This document shows, one piece after another, positions 1-5,265 of a stretch of 14,321 bases of DNA. This stretch comes from Gemmatimonadota bacterium. GTDB taxonomy: Bacteria > Gemmatimonadota > Gemmatimonadetes > Longimicrobiales > RSA9. Numbering within the stretch: the first letter of the stretch is position 1; the number at the start of each line of letters is the position of its first letter. Below the pieces are notes generated by a model that saw nothing but the letters and a program-made list of their open reading frames with translations, did no database searches and was not told the origin of the DNA. The stretch lies in assembly GCA_016207445.1 (NCBI GenBank), contig JACQPS010000085.1:1-14321 (forward strand). Reading direction: 5' to 3'. Position numbers and translations under genes: made by a program.

Positions 1-149
1 GCGCAGGGCTCGGCCTGGCGATCGCGCACGAGGTCGTCGAGTCTCACGGCGGCCGCATCACCGTGCAGAGCGAACCGGGCCGGGGCACCGCCTTCCACGT
101 CACACTCCCGGCCAAACCGATCCTCTTGTTGGCCCGCCGCTCCGCGTGA
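1..149 (+). CDS. Sensor histidine kinase, C-terminal end only (partial)
   Basis: The window opens inside a reading frame (first full codon at base 3) that ends at TGA 147-149. It carries the last motifs of a GHKL/HATPase_c ATP-binding domain: GLGLAI right at the start (G2 box), then HEVVESHGGRITV, then PGRGTAFHVTLP, the usual closing strand of a two-component sensor kinase. A short tail of about 14 residues follows. The autophosphorylated His, sensor region and start lie upstream of the window, so its signal and partner regulator cannot be named. It points away from the sigma-54 response regulator at 12079-13476 and lies far from it, so pairing the two would be speculation. The family call rests on the GLGLAI and GRGTxFxxxLP motifs alone. 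Confidence 0.85.
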   Translation, partial: AGLGLAIAHEVVESHGGRITVQSEPGRGTAFHVTLPAKPILLLARRSA

Positions 150-232
150 GATCTTGTTGGGCGCTCTCGCCGCGGCACTTCGCGGATGCGATCGCTGCCG
201 CGCGCGGCCCGACGCGCTAGAGGGCCCGCCTC

Positions 233-1168
233 TTGCTCGGCTCTGCGGCCGTGAAAGATGCGCCTGGAGAGTGTGACGTCTTGATCGTCGGCGGCGGGCC
301 GGCCGGCCTGGCCGCCGCCTTCTGGCTGGCCCGCTACCGCCGGCACACCTGCGTCTGCGACGCCGGTGCCGCACGGAACGAGCCCGCCTGGGCCGTGCAC
401 GGCTATCCGGGGCTCCCCGACCTGCCGCCACACGAGCTGCGCCGGCGGCTGCGTGCGCAAGCCACGGGGGCGGGCGCGCAGGTGGTCGAGGACGCTGTGA
501 CCGCTATCGAAGGAGCGAAGGACGCGTTCCGGGTGGCCACCGAGGGCGGCAGCGGCGTCCACGCCCGGCGGATTCTCCTCGCCTTCGGCCGGCGGGACCT
601 GCTCCCGTCCATCCCCGGCCTCGCCGAAGCGTACGGAATCTCCGCCTTCCACTGCCCGGACTGTGACGGCCCGAGCATGGAAGGGGCGCGCATCGGCGTG
701 ATCGGCTGGAACCGCCGCGCGGCGGCGCTGGCACTCTTCCTTCTCACGTGGGCGGATACCGTCGTGCTGCTGGGGCACGGGCGCCGCCCGCGCCTGCCCG
801 ACGAGACCCGCGCCACGCTCGCGCGCAGCTGCATTGAGATCCGGACGGCAGGAATCCAGGCGCTGGTGGTGCGGGAGGGCAGGATCCAGAGCGCGCGCCT
901 CGAGGATGGCGGCACGGTCCCACTCGACGGAGTATTCGTGCATCTCGGGTCCGTGCCCGCCAGCCAGCTGGCCCGGCGACTGGGCTGCCGCATCAGCCGC
1001 AGCGGAGCCGTGCGGGTGAATGCCTCGCAGGAGACGACCGTGCCGGGCGTGTACGCGGCTGGCGACCTCACCGGCCACCCGCATCTGGCCATCGTCGCCG
1101 CCGCCGAGGGCGTGCGCACGGCGCTCGCGATCCACCGCTCGCTGCTTCCCGCGCAATACCCGGTTTGA
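233..1168 (+). CDS. Thioredoxin-reductase-like FAD oxidoreductase (HCPxC subgroup)
   Basis: This is a 311-aa flavoprotein of the thioredoxin reductase fold. The N-terminal FAD-binding Rossmann motif is DVLIVGGGPAGLAAA (residues 15-29). A redox CxxC lies at C141-P-D-C144 in the context HCPDCDGP. The second FAD motif, GVYAAGDLT, is near residue 272. The region after CxxC, where NADPH should bind, reads IGVIGWNRRAAA and lacks a proper GxGxxG. As far as I recall, flavoproteins with an HCPYCHG-type motif share this degeneration, so the electron donor is uncertain. The start is probably TTG 233, preceded by AGAGGG at 220-225; GTG 251 would shorten it by six residues and has no clear ribosome site. 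It is likely cytoplasmic and reduces a disulfide or small substrate. It stands alone, about 80 nt after the kinase gene. Confidence 0.85.
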   Translation: MLGSAAVKDAPGECDVLIVGGGPAGLAAAFWLARYRRHTCVCDAGAARNEPAWAVHGYPGLPDLPPHELRRRLRAQATGAGAQVVEDAVTAIEGAKDAFRVATEGGSGVHARRILLAFGRRDLLPSIPGLAEAYGISAFHCPDCDGPSMEGARIGVIGWNRRAAALALFLLTWADTVVLLGHGRRPRLPDETRATLARSCIEIRTAGIQALVVREGRIQSARLEDGGTVPLDGVFVHLGSVPASQLARRLGCRISRSGAVRVNASQETTVPGVYAAGDLTGHPHLAIVAAAEGVRTALAIHRSLLPAQYPV

Positions 1169-1204
1169 TGCGGCGCGCGCGCTGTTTCGCGCGGCCGTTC
1201 AGGG

Positions 1205-1233
1205 TTGACCCGCCTCGGGGCGGCGGTTATCTT
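1205..1233 (+). promoter_or_regulatory. Sigma-70-type promoter for tRNA-Asn
   Basis: TTGACC (1205-1210, 5 of 6 matches to TTGACA) and TATCTT (1228-1233, 4 of 6 to TATAAT) are separated by exactly 17 nt. Transcription would begin near 1240, giving a leader of about 50 nt before the mature tRNA 5' end. The leader contains a GC-rich inverted pair near 1243-1260 and a pyrimidine/T run at 1281-1293 directly before the tRNA. The match quality, spacing and position before a stable RNA gene make this a good call. Confidence 0.65.
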
Positions 1234-1292
1234 GGAACACCGGGCTGCTCGGCCCGGACCCAGCACCCTGACGATGTGGGGTTTTCTTTTTT

Positions 1293-1365
1293 TGGGGTGT
1301 AGCTCAACGGGCAGAGCGGCCGGCTGTTAACCGGCAGGTTGCAGGTTCGAGCCCTGCCGCCCCAG
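1293..1365 (+). tRNA. trnN: tRNA-Asn (anticodon GTT)
   Basis: A full 73-nt cloverleaf can be folded by eye. The acceptor stem TGGGGTG (1293-1299) pairs with CGCCCCA (1358-1364), with one G-T pair, and the discriminator is G1365. The D-arm stem is GCTC/GAGC (1302-1305, 1314-1317). The anticodon stem GCCGG/CCGGC (1319-1323, 1331-1335) holds the loop CTGTTAA, with anticodon GTT at 1326-1328. The T-arm GCAGG/CCTGC (1341-1345, 1353-1357) holds loop TTCGAGC. The genome does not encode the 3' CCA (the next bases are TCG), so CCA must be added by nucleotidyltransferase. It is a single gene with its own promoter, not part of a tRNA cluster. Confidence 0.97.
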
Positions 1366-1405
1366 TCGGCTGATTTTCCGCGCGAAGCCGCGCCTGTCTC
1401 TCTCT

Positions 1406-1426
1406 GCGGAATGGCCGTCATTCCGC
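1406..1426 (+). terminator. 8-bp hairpin downstream of tRNA-Asn, possible terminator
   Basis: GCGGAATG (1406-1413) and CATTCCGC (1419-1426) form a perfect 8-bp stem with a 5-nt loop, 40 nt after the tRNA. Only a weak T cluster follows (CTTTA near 1431), so it is not a textbook intrinsic terminator. It could instead be a processing boundary or a leader structure for the gene at 1506. It is the only clear hairpin between the tRNA and that gene. Confidence 0.4.
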
Positions 1427-1505
1427 GCGACTTTACGCCAGACTCAAGCTTCTTGCACGCGGGCTCCGGACCCGCCGTTGTCCTTTTCCTCGCAGGAGGC
1501 CCAGA

Positions 1506-1856
1506 ATGTGGCTCTTTTCCTTCCTCTCCAGCCCACGCCTGGCCGACGCCGATGCGGAGTTGCGCGCCGAGCTACGCGAGTTCGCGCACGACGGATTGAT
1601 CCAGCTGACCCTCGATCTCGAGCGGGGCGGTGTGAAGCGCGGGACCTGGGACGGGTGCGTGCTCAGCTACCGGCGCGGTTATGCCGGTTCCGTCGACTGT
1701 GATCGCAAGGGCCGGCGCGGCAACGCCTTCACCCGCTTCTGGGATGCGGAGCGCATCGACGAGATGCATGTGCTGAAGCTGGTGCAGGAGGAGCTCGAGG
1801 TCCGGCGCCCGGAGCAGGCAGCGCCGGTGCCGCGCGCGCCCGCGACGGTCGGCTGA
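1506..1856 (+). CDS. Small unrecognised protein, 116 aa
   Basis: I do not recognise the family. The start is well supported: a perfect AGGAGG at 1494-1499 sits 6 nt before ATG 1506. The protein begins with a short hydrophobic stretch (MWLFSFLSS), too short to be a convincing signal peptide. It continues with an acidic, Leu/Glu-rich segment (residues ~12-40, probably helical) and a central basic patch (DRKGRRGNAFTRFW, near 67-80) with two Cys-free aromatic segments around it. The tail, from about residue 100, is Ala/Pro-rich and looks disordered. The only Cys residues are at about 51 and 65 and form no metal motif. It is followed after 28 nt by another small gene on the same strand, so the two are probably co-transcribed. 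Function unknown; the coding call rests on the ribosome site and frame. Confidence 0.65.
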   Translation: MWLFSFLSSPRLADADAELRAELREFAHDGLIQLTLDLERGGVKRGTWDGCVLSYRRGYAGSVDCDRKGRRGNAFTRFWDAERIDEMHVLKLVQEELEVRRPEQAAPVPRAPATVG

Positions 1857-1884
1857 GCCAGTCTCCGGCCCGCGGCAGACGCCC

Positions 1885-2148
1885 ATGCCTCCACCGGGGC
1901 AGCAGGGTCAGCACCTCGCCACGCTCCCGTACGAGGGCCGCTTCTGGGACGTGTACCTCGAGCTCGAGCAGCGCGAGCGGGAGCCGGCCCGCGGCCGCCT
2001 CATCTTTGCCGCGGCGGACCTCGATAACGCGGACCCGATCCGCACCGGCATGATCTTCGTCGAGGATTCGACCGAGGAGGTGACCGCGCGCGCGCGGGCG
2101 ATGAATCCGCATCAGCTCCTCAGCCTGCTGCGATCGTGCCTTCCCTGA
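1885..2148 (+). CDS. Small unrecognised protein, 87 aa
   Basis: This short soluble protein resembles no family I can name. After a Gly/Gln-rich start it has a compact-looking core: YEGRFWDVYLELEQRER, then GRLIFAAADLDNADPIRTGMIFVED, and a Leu-rich C-terminal helix (HQLLSLLRSCL). The alternating hydrophobic pattern suggests a small alpha/beta domain. ATG 1885 has no clear Shine-Dalgarno sequence and starts 28 nt after the preceding gene, so translation may depend on that gene. The frame is open further upstream with no better start. The TGA stop (2146-2148) lies inside the 5' arm of a strong 22-bp hairpin, so this is the last gene of the transcript. No membrane segment is visible. Confidence 0.55.
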   Translation: MPPPGQQGQHLATLPYEGRFWDVYLELEQREREPARGRLIFAAADLDNADPIRTGMIFVEDSTEEVTARARAMNPHQLLSLLRSCLP

Positions 2149-2191
2149 ACAACACGAGCGGCCGGTGACCCGGCCGCTCGTGTTGTTCAGG
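2144..2191. terminator. Perfect 22-bp hairpin over a stop codon, at a convergent gene junction
   Basis: Bases 2144-2165 pair perfectly with 2170-2191 around the tetraloop TGAC. The TGA stop of the 87-aa gene (2146-2148) is inside the 5' arm. The stop of the opposing lipoprotein gene (2194-2196) begins only 3 nt past the 3' arm. No T run follows on either strand, so if it terminates transcription it does so without the usual U tract, or it blocks 3'-to-5' decay of both converging transcripts. Its symmetry means it can act in both directions. Confidence 0.7.
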
Positions 2192-2193
2192 CA

Positions 2194-2961
2194 TCACGAA
2201 TCAGGGATCAGGGGCCAGGGGTCAGCAACCGAATCACTCTCTCTATTGTCACCCATGTACCCGGTCCGAAGTGTTACCCATGTACCCGGTCTGTACACTG
2301 CTGACCCCTGACCCCTGGCCCCTGACCCGTCGATCTCCCGCACATCGACCCGATACGTCCGCTCGGGTCCGCCGGGCGCCGCGGTCCGCACGCGCAGCCG
2401 CGTCTGGCCTCTCCAGCGGAATTCGCTGACCTCGCAACGCGTCTCGGGCTCGCACTCCGCGGTCCAGGGCCCGACCAGGCGCGCCGCCCGGGCGACGTCG
2501 TAGAGACGGAGCTCGTCGAGGCCGGAAGGCGCGGCGTAGAGGGCGGCCAGATAACGGCCAGCGGGCGCCCACTCCAACCGGCGGGCGCTCGACCCGAAGA
2601 AGAAGTCGAGCACGACCACGGTATCCGGGGCGCCCGTCGTCGCGACGATGCCGAGAAGATCGTGTACGCCGGCCGTCTCCCATGCCAGCCACCGGCCGTC
2701 CGGAGAGATGCGGACCTGGCGGAAGGCGGACGCAGCCACACCGAAGCGGCTGCCGGGGGCGGGCTCCCAGCTGGTCGGCGGGCGGGGCGCCCGCACCTGC
2801 GGCTCGAGGGTCAGCAACGGCACATCCCGCCCGGCGTCGCGCCGGTAGACCGTGCCGCCGCTCACCACGATCACCGGCGGCAGCGGCCCGGCATTCCGCT
2901 GGCCGTCGCAGGCGCACAGCGCAAGCAGCAGGGCGACCCGTGCGGTCGGCCGCGCCGGCAT
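2194..2961 (-). CDS. Putative lipoprotein with PD40/TolB-like repeats, C-terminus extended by a repeat element
   Basis: This 255-aa protein starts at ATG 2961, one base after the arsC stop (2963-2965), so translation is coupled. The N-terminus MPARPTARVALLLALCACDG is a short lipoprotein-type signal; C18 after L-C-A is the likely lipid-modified Cys, a slightly unusual lipobox. Two short segments, ISPDGRWLAWET and LEWAPAGRYLAAL, look like WD40/PD40 (TolB-type) propeller blades, too few for a complete propeller. Two further Cys sit in the AECEPETRCE segment (about residues 177-187). Bases 2194-2325 are repeat element 1, so the last ~44 residues, starting GSGARGQGSAVYRPG, are encoded by repeat DNA rather than by the original gene end. 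It is probably periplasmic or on the outer-membrane inner leaflet. Its link to arsenate reductase is positional only. Confidence 0.65.
   Translation of the reverse strand: MPARPTARVALLLALCACDGQRNAGPLPPVIVVSGGTVYRRDAGRDVPLLTLEPQVRAPRPPTSWEPAPGSRFGVAASAFRQVRISPDGRWLAWETAGVHDLLGIVATTGAPDTVVVLDFFFGSSARRLEWAPAGRYLAALYAAPSGLDELRLYDVARAARLVGPWTAECEPETRCEVSEFRWRGQTRLRVRTAAPGGPERTYRVDVREIDGSGARGQGSAVYRPGTWVTLRTGYMGDNRESDSVADPWPLIPDS
2201..2325. repeat. Inverted heptanucleotide-array element 1
   Basis: The left arm is four phased 7-mers, TCAGGGA TCAGGGG and CCAGGGG TCAGCAA (2201-2228). The right arm is the same motif inverted, CTGCTGA CCCCTGA and CCCCTGG CCCCTGA (2298-2325). Eighteen bases pair perfectly (2208-2225 with 2308-2325). 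The 69-nt core holds a duplicated 20-nt unit, listed separately. The element lies at the 3' end of the opposing lipoprotein gene and its frame is open across it, so it extends that protein. The same architecture recurs at 3426-3531 and 11941-12060. Confidence 0.85.
2247..2291. repeat. Two 20-nt direct repeats in the core of element 1
   Basis: TGTCACCCATGTACCCGGTC (2247-2266) and TGTTACCCATGTACCCGGTC (2272-2291) differ at one base and start 25 nt apart. From memory, such TGT(T/C)ACC(C/T)ATGT-CCGGTC boxes resemble the subterminal repeats of some IS481-family insertion sequences. If so, this would be a leftover end or a solo end with no transposase nearby. That resemblance is a recollection and has not been checked. 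Confidence 0.5.
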
Positions 2962-2962
2962 C

Positions 2963-3388
2963 TCACGCGCGCGGGGCTTGCGCCAGCTCGTCGCACAGCC
3001 GGCGGACCCGCTCGCGCACCTCGTCGCGGACCTCGCGAAAGACGCGCAGGACCTCGTCGTCGCTTCCATCCGCTCTGGCCGGATCGCGCAACGGCCAGTG
3101 CCGCCGCTCCACCTCGCGGGGAAAGATCGGACAGCGCTCGGCGGCGTCCCCGCAGAGGGTGATCACCAGCTCCATCTGGTCAGCTGAAACCTCATCCAGG
3201 CTCTTCGAGTGCTGCCCGGAGATGTCGACCTCCGCCTCGCGCATGACCGCGACCGCCCGAGGATTCAGCCCGATCGGCTCGAGGCCCGCGCTGTAGAAGC
3301 GGACGCCGGGCGGCCCATAGCGGCGTGCGAAGCCCTCCGCCATCTGCGAGCGGGCCGAGTTGCCGGTGCAGAGGAACAGGACGTTCAC
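2963..3388 (-). CDS. arsC: Arsenate reductase, thioredoxin-coupled ArsC (LMW-phosphatase fold)
   Basis: This 141-aa cytoplasmic enzyme reduces arsenate to arsenite. The P-loop C7-TGNSARS14 holds the nucleophilic Cys. The other two redox Cys are C79 and C86, at the spacing of the S. aureus pI258-type ArsC (C10, C82, C89) that is recycled by thioredoxin. The catalytic Asp-Pro pair is D102-P103 in WPLRDPA. Length is normal for the family. The start is GTG 3388 (MNVLFLC) without a clear Shine-Dalgarno. A weak promoter, TTGAAC/GACATT with a 17-nt spacer, could start at 3424-3396, just below repeat element 2. No arsR, arsB or acr3 is in the window, so this is a solitary detoxification gene. A role as a protein tyrosine phosphatase is possible but less likely, given the conserved Cys triad. 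Confidence 0.93.
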   Translation of the reverse strand: MNVLFLCTGNSARSQMAEGFARRYGPPGVRFYSAGLEPIGLNPRAVAVMREAEVDISGQHSKSLDEVSADQMELVITLCGDAAERCPIFPREVERRHWPLRDPARADGSDDEVLRVFREVRDEVRERVRRLCDELAQAPRA

Positions 3389-3425
3389 AGCGGAAATGTC
3401 GAGACGGGCGCGAGGATGTTCAAGT

Positions 3426-3531
3426 CAGTCGACAGTTTACAGTTGACAGTTGACAGTAACCAGTGGATGGGTCTCGGGTGCGACTACTGCCGACTATCGA
3501 CTGTCGACTGTCAACTGTCAACTGTCAACTC
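3426..3531. repeat. Inverted heptanucleotide-array element 2
   Basis: The left arm is six phased 7-mers of CAGTYGA type (CAGTCGA 3426, CAGTTTA 3433, CAGTTGA 3440 and 3447, CAGTAAC 3454, CAGTGGA 3461). The right arm is the inverse, ending TCGACTG 3497 and 3504, TCAACTG 3511 and 3518, TCAACTC 3525, with degenerate units from 3483. Bases 3439-3457 and 3507-3525 are a perfect 19-nt inverted pair. The element begins 3 nt past the stop of the lytic transglycosylase gene and lies between it and arsC, both on the - strand. On the - strand the array contains repeated TTGACA, identical to a -35 box. Confidence 0.9.
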
Positions 3532-3534
3532 GCA

Positions 3535-4266
3535 TTACGGCGCCGCCGCGCCCGCCGGGGACTTTGGGTGCAGCCAGGCCAGCAGGCTCGCGCGGCCGGC
3601 GCGAGCGTAGACCTGGTATGGATAGCTGTGGCAGTTGGGCGTGTTCTTTCCCGCCACACAGCCGTTGTAACGAAGCAGGGCGCGCTCCACGTTGCCGCCC
3701 GCCCCGCGAAAGAAATCGGCGAAGATGCGCGCGCCGTAGCAGAGATTGGTTTCCACTGCTTCCAGCTCGCCGGGGCAAGCCGGCCAATGCCCCCGGTGCT
3801 GCGGCATCACCTGCATCAGCCCGCGCGCGCCCACCGGACTCCGCGCCGCGGGATCCAGCATCGGGTTCTCCACGAGCAGCACCGCGAGCAGGACGCGCGG
3901 CTCCAGCTCCACGCGCGTGGCCTCACGGATCAGCGCCCGCGCGATGCGCCGTGCCAGCAGCGGATCGTTCCGGTACTGCAGCAGCACTCGCTCGATCGGC
4001 GCGATGTCCCGATCGTACACCGCCTCCACCTCGCGCCAGAGCCCGGACAAACGCTGCGCCCGCTCGAGTAGCACCGGCACCTCGGCCGCCGCCGCAGGCG
4101 CTCCGGCCGCCAGCATAACGGACGTACCGCCGTCGTAGACGGCCGCGCCCGCTCCAGCGACCGCAGCCGCCAATCCCGCGAGCAGGTACGGGCCCCGCCG
4201 CCACCACCGGAGCGGCAGTGCCGCCCGCTCGAAACACCAGCCCAAAATCCCGGACACCGTCTTCAT
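3535..4266 (-). CDS. Lytic transglycosylase (SLT/LysM-type fold), membrane-anchored
   Basis: This 243-aa protein cleaves peptidoglycan glycan strands. ATG 4266 has a strong GGGAGGTGG ribosome site 6 nt upstream. Residues ~27-44 form one transmembrane or signal-anchor segment after a basic N-terminus (RWWRRGP). The SLT domain spans about 115-225: the catalytic Glu is E133 in LLVENPMLDPAA (Asn replaces the usual Ser after it), followed by SPVGARGLMQVMP (143-155), the ETNLCYGARIF helix (172-182) and ALLRYNGCVAG (196-206). Cys at about 164, 176, 203 and 211 suggest disulfides in the periplasm. The Ala/Pro tail ends at TAA 3535-3537, next to repeat element 2. It is transcribed away from the 91-aa gene at 4535, with a structured divergent region between. 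The family call is firm, the substrate context is not. Confidence 0.92.
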   Translation of the reverse strand: MKTVSGILGWCFERAALPLRWWRRGPYLLAGLAAAVAGAGAAVYDGGTSVMLAAGAPAAAAEVPVLLERAQRLSGLWREVEAVYDRDIAPIERVLLQYRNDPLLARRIARALIREATRVELEPRVLLAVLLVENPMLDPAARSPVGARGLMQVMPQHRGHWPACPGELEAVETNLCYGARIFADFFRGAGGNVERALLRYNGCVAGKNTPNCHSYPYQVYARAGRASLLAWLHPKSPAGAAAP

Positions 4267-4294
4267 CGTGCTACCACCTCCCGAATGCCGGAAC

Positions 4295-4314
4295 GGCGGC
4301 CCCCTGGGGCCGCC
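4295..4314 (-). promoter_or_regulatory. 9-bp hairpin in the 5' leader of the lytic transglycosylase gene
   Basis: GGCGGCCCC (4295-4303) and GGGGCCGCC (4306-4314) are perfect inverted arms with only 2 nt between them; as RNA the loop would open one or two pairs. It lies about 29 nt upstream of ATG 4266, just above the ribosome site, so it could affect translation or mRNA stability. No known leader RNA is recognised. Confidence 0.35.
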
Positions 4315-4334
4315 GACCCGACCGAGCCGCGGGC

Positions 4335-4471
4335 GGGTTGCAAGCGGTGTACCGGTGGGGCGTGGCGGCACGGATGAAGGTCGCACTTTTTTCGTCAGAC
4401 CCCCGGTCCACGTCGCCACGCCCGGGGCGGGGCGGATCCAAGTCGCAGGCCAGGTATACCGGTTGCAGCCC
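4335..4471. repeat. Nested imperfect inverted repeat in a divergent intergenic region
   Basis: The outer arms, 4335-4353 and 4453-4471, match at 16 of 19 positions (GGGTTGCAAGCGGTGTACC against GGTATACCGGTTGCAGCCC). The inner arms, 4358-4367 and 4414-4423, are a perfect 10-bp pair (GGGCGTGGCG / CGCCACGCCC). A T6 run sits in the middle (4387-4392). The structure lies between the lytic transglycosylase (-) and the 91-aa gene (+), whose starts are 268 nt apart. It may be a large leader hairpin, a divergent operator region or a degraded miniature element. Confidence 0.5.
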
Positions 4472-4534
4472 GTCTGGCTGTGGGAGCCGGCCAAACGCCG
4501 GCGCGCGGGCAGGAACGGCAACAAGGAGCAGCGC

Positions 4535-4810
4535 ATGGCCTGGGCAAAGAGACCCAAGCGGGACACGCCCCCGATCACGCAGCGCCAGGTCACGGACGGG
4601 CGCGGCCGCACCTGGGTCGGAACCCTCACGTCCGGAACGGTGGCCGGCGGCGAGGAGCACGCAGAGGTCGTTTTCGTCTGTCTCGACCAGCCCGGCGAGC
4701 TCAAGCGGATCGCCCGCCTCGACCTGCCTCCTGCGCGCGCCGCCGCGGCGCTGCGCGCTCTCGAAGATGCGGAGGTCCTGCGGCTGTTGTCCGGCTCGGA
4801 ACCGGCGTAA
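4535..4810 (+). CDS. Small unrecognised protein, 91 aa
   Basis: ATG 4535 has a good AAGGAG site (4523-4528) 6 nt upstream, so this start is preferred over the longer open frame from 4268, which crosses an intergenic inverted repeat. The protein has a basic N-terminus (MAWAKRPKRD). A likely beta-rich core runs from TDGRGRTWVGTLTSG through HAEVVFVCLDQPGELKRIARLD (about 20-63), and a Leu/Ala-rich C-terminal helix (LRALEDAEVLRLL) closes it. The order W-rich strand, strand with a hydrophobic FVC, basic 'RRIA'-like turn, C-terminal L-D-AEVLRLL helix resembles small proteins I associate with Gemmatimonadota, but I cannot name a family. It is soluble and cytoplasmic by appearance. The next gene, AbrB-like at 4936, has its own promoter. 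Confidence 0.65.
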   Translation: MAWAKRPKRDTPPITQRQVTDGRGRTWVGTLTSGTVAGGEEHAEVVFVCLDQPGELKRIARLDLPPARAAAALRALEDAEVLRLLSGSEPA

Positions 4811-4837
4811 AACGCGGAAATTTGCCGCAGCCCCCGT

Positions 4838-4866
4838 TTGCCGACGCCGACAAAATTCGGTATTGT
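4838..4866 (+). promoter_or_regulatory. Probable promoter of the AbrB-like gene
   Basis: TTGCCG (4838-4843, 4 of 6) and TATTGT (4861-4866, 4 of 6) are 17 nt apart, in the only AT-richer stretch of this intergenic region. Transcription would start near 4873, giving a leader of about 60 nt before ATG 4936. The boxes are moderate matches. AbrB-family proteins often repress their own promoter, so an operator may overlap it. Confidence 0.45.
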
Positions 4867-4935
4867 TTCGGGACTAGCGCGGCGCGGATCCGGAGGCGGT
4901 CCGGGCCGTGCCGACCTCTTCCGGTGGGGGGTTCC

Positions 4936-5133
4936 ATGGCGCTCTACCGTACGCTGTACTACGGGGACATCAGCGTAGGGGTGGGGGGACGCATCACGAT
5001 TCCGCAGGAGATCCGCGACGATCTGGGGATCGAGGATGGGGATGTCCTCACGGTACGGGTGGAAGAGAGCTCGACCGGGATGCGCCAGATGGTGATGTGG
5101 CGAGCGGATCGGACGCAGGAGGGGACGAGCTGA
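4936..5133 (+). CDS. AbrB/MazE/SpoVT-type DNA-binding protein, no toxin partner
   Basis: This 65-aa protein carries one SpoVT-AbrB swapped-hairpin DNA-binding domain. Residues ~12-45 read ISVGVGGRITIPQEIRDDLGIEDGDVLTVRVEE, shown here in its parts: GxGRITIP (the strand and loop that contacts DNA), EIRDDLGI (helix) and DGDVLTVRVEE (second hairpin). Such domains act as dimers, as antitoxins (MazE, VapB) or as transition-state regulators (AbrB). No PIN, MazF or other toxin follows: the 3' side is a repeat array and then the converging luxC-like gene. It is therefore more likely a free-standing regulator. ATG 4936 follows a G-rich stretch that makes only a weak ribosome site. The preceding promoter suggests its own transcript. 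Confidence 0.85.
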   Translation: MALYRTLYYGDISVGVGGRITIPQEIRDDLGIEDGDVLTVRVEESSTGMRQMVMWRADRTQEGTS

Positions 5134-5201
5134 CGCTCGCTCGGGTACCTCATTTCTTGAGTTTTGGTCGCCCGGCTCCGCCCGGTTCTCGCCGTGGTAA
5201 C

Positions 5202-5237
5202 CTTGCGTCCTTTGCGTTCTTTGCGGCCTTGGCGGTG
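5202..5237. repeat. Nonanucleotide tandem array (TTTGCGKYC type)
   Basis: Four 9-nt units run head to tail: CTTGCGTCC (5202), TTTGCGTTC (5211), TTTGCGGCC (5220) and TTGGCGGTG (5229), followed by AAA. On the - strand this reads as an Ala-Lys repeat peptide (FTAKAAKNAK), a stretch I recall from spurious short proteins in many unrelated genomes. It lies between the converging AbrB-like gene and luxC, ending 28 nt from the luxC stop. The region 5134-5265 holds nothing else recognisable, and no inverted partner array is visible. Confidence 0.8.
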
Positions 5238-5265
5238 AAATCGCTTTCCTGCCCGCTCGTTTCGC

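Noticed and set aside
44..1266. Long - strand frames opposite the flavoprotein gene (for example 44-1156 and 403-1266)
   Set aside because: Arg/Ala/Pro-rich translations without motifs, mirror images of a confident + strand gene in GC-rich DNA.
3426..3531. CRISPR-like array
   Set aside because: Units are 7 nt with no spacers and invert halfway; no cas gene is present.
4267..4534. Known riboswitch upstream of the 91-aa gene
   Set aside because: Inverted repeats are present but no conserved riboswitch core was recognised on either strand.
4267..4704. 146-codon N-terminal extension of the lytic transglycosylase
   Set aside because: It crosses the intergenic inverted repeat; ATG 4266 has a strong ribosome site and is followed by a proper signal anchor.
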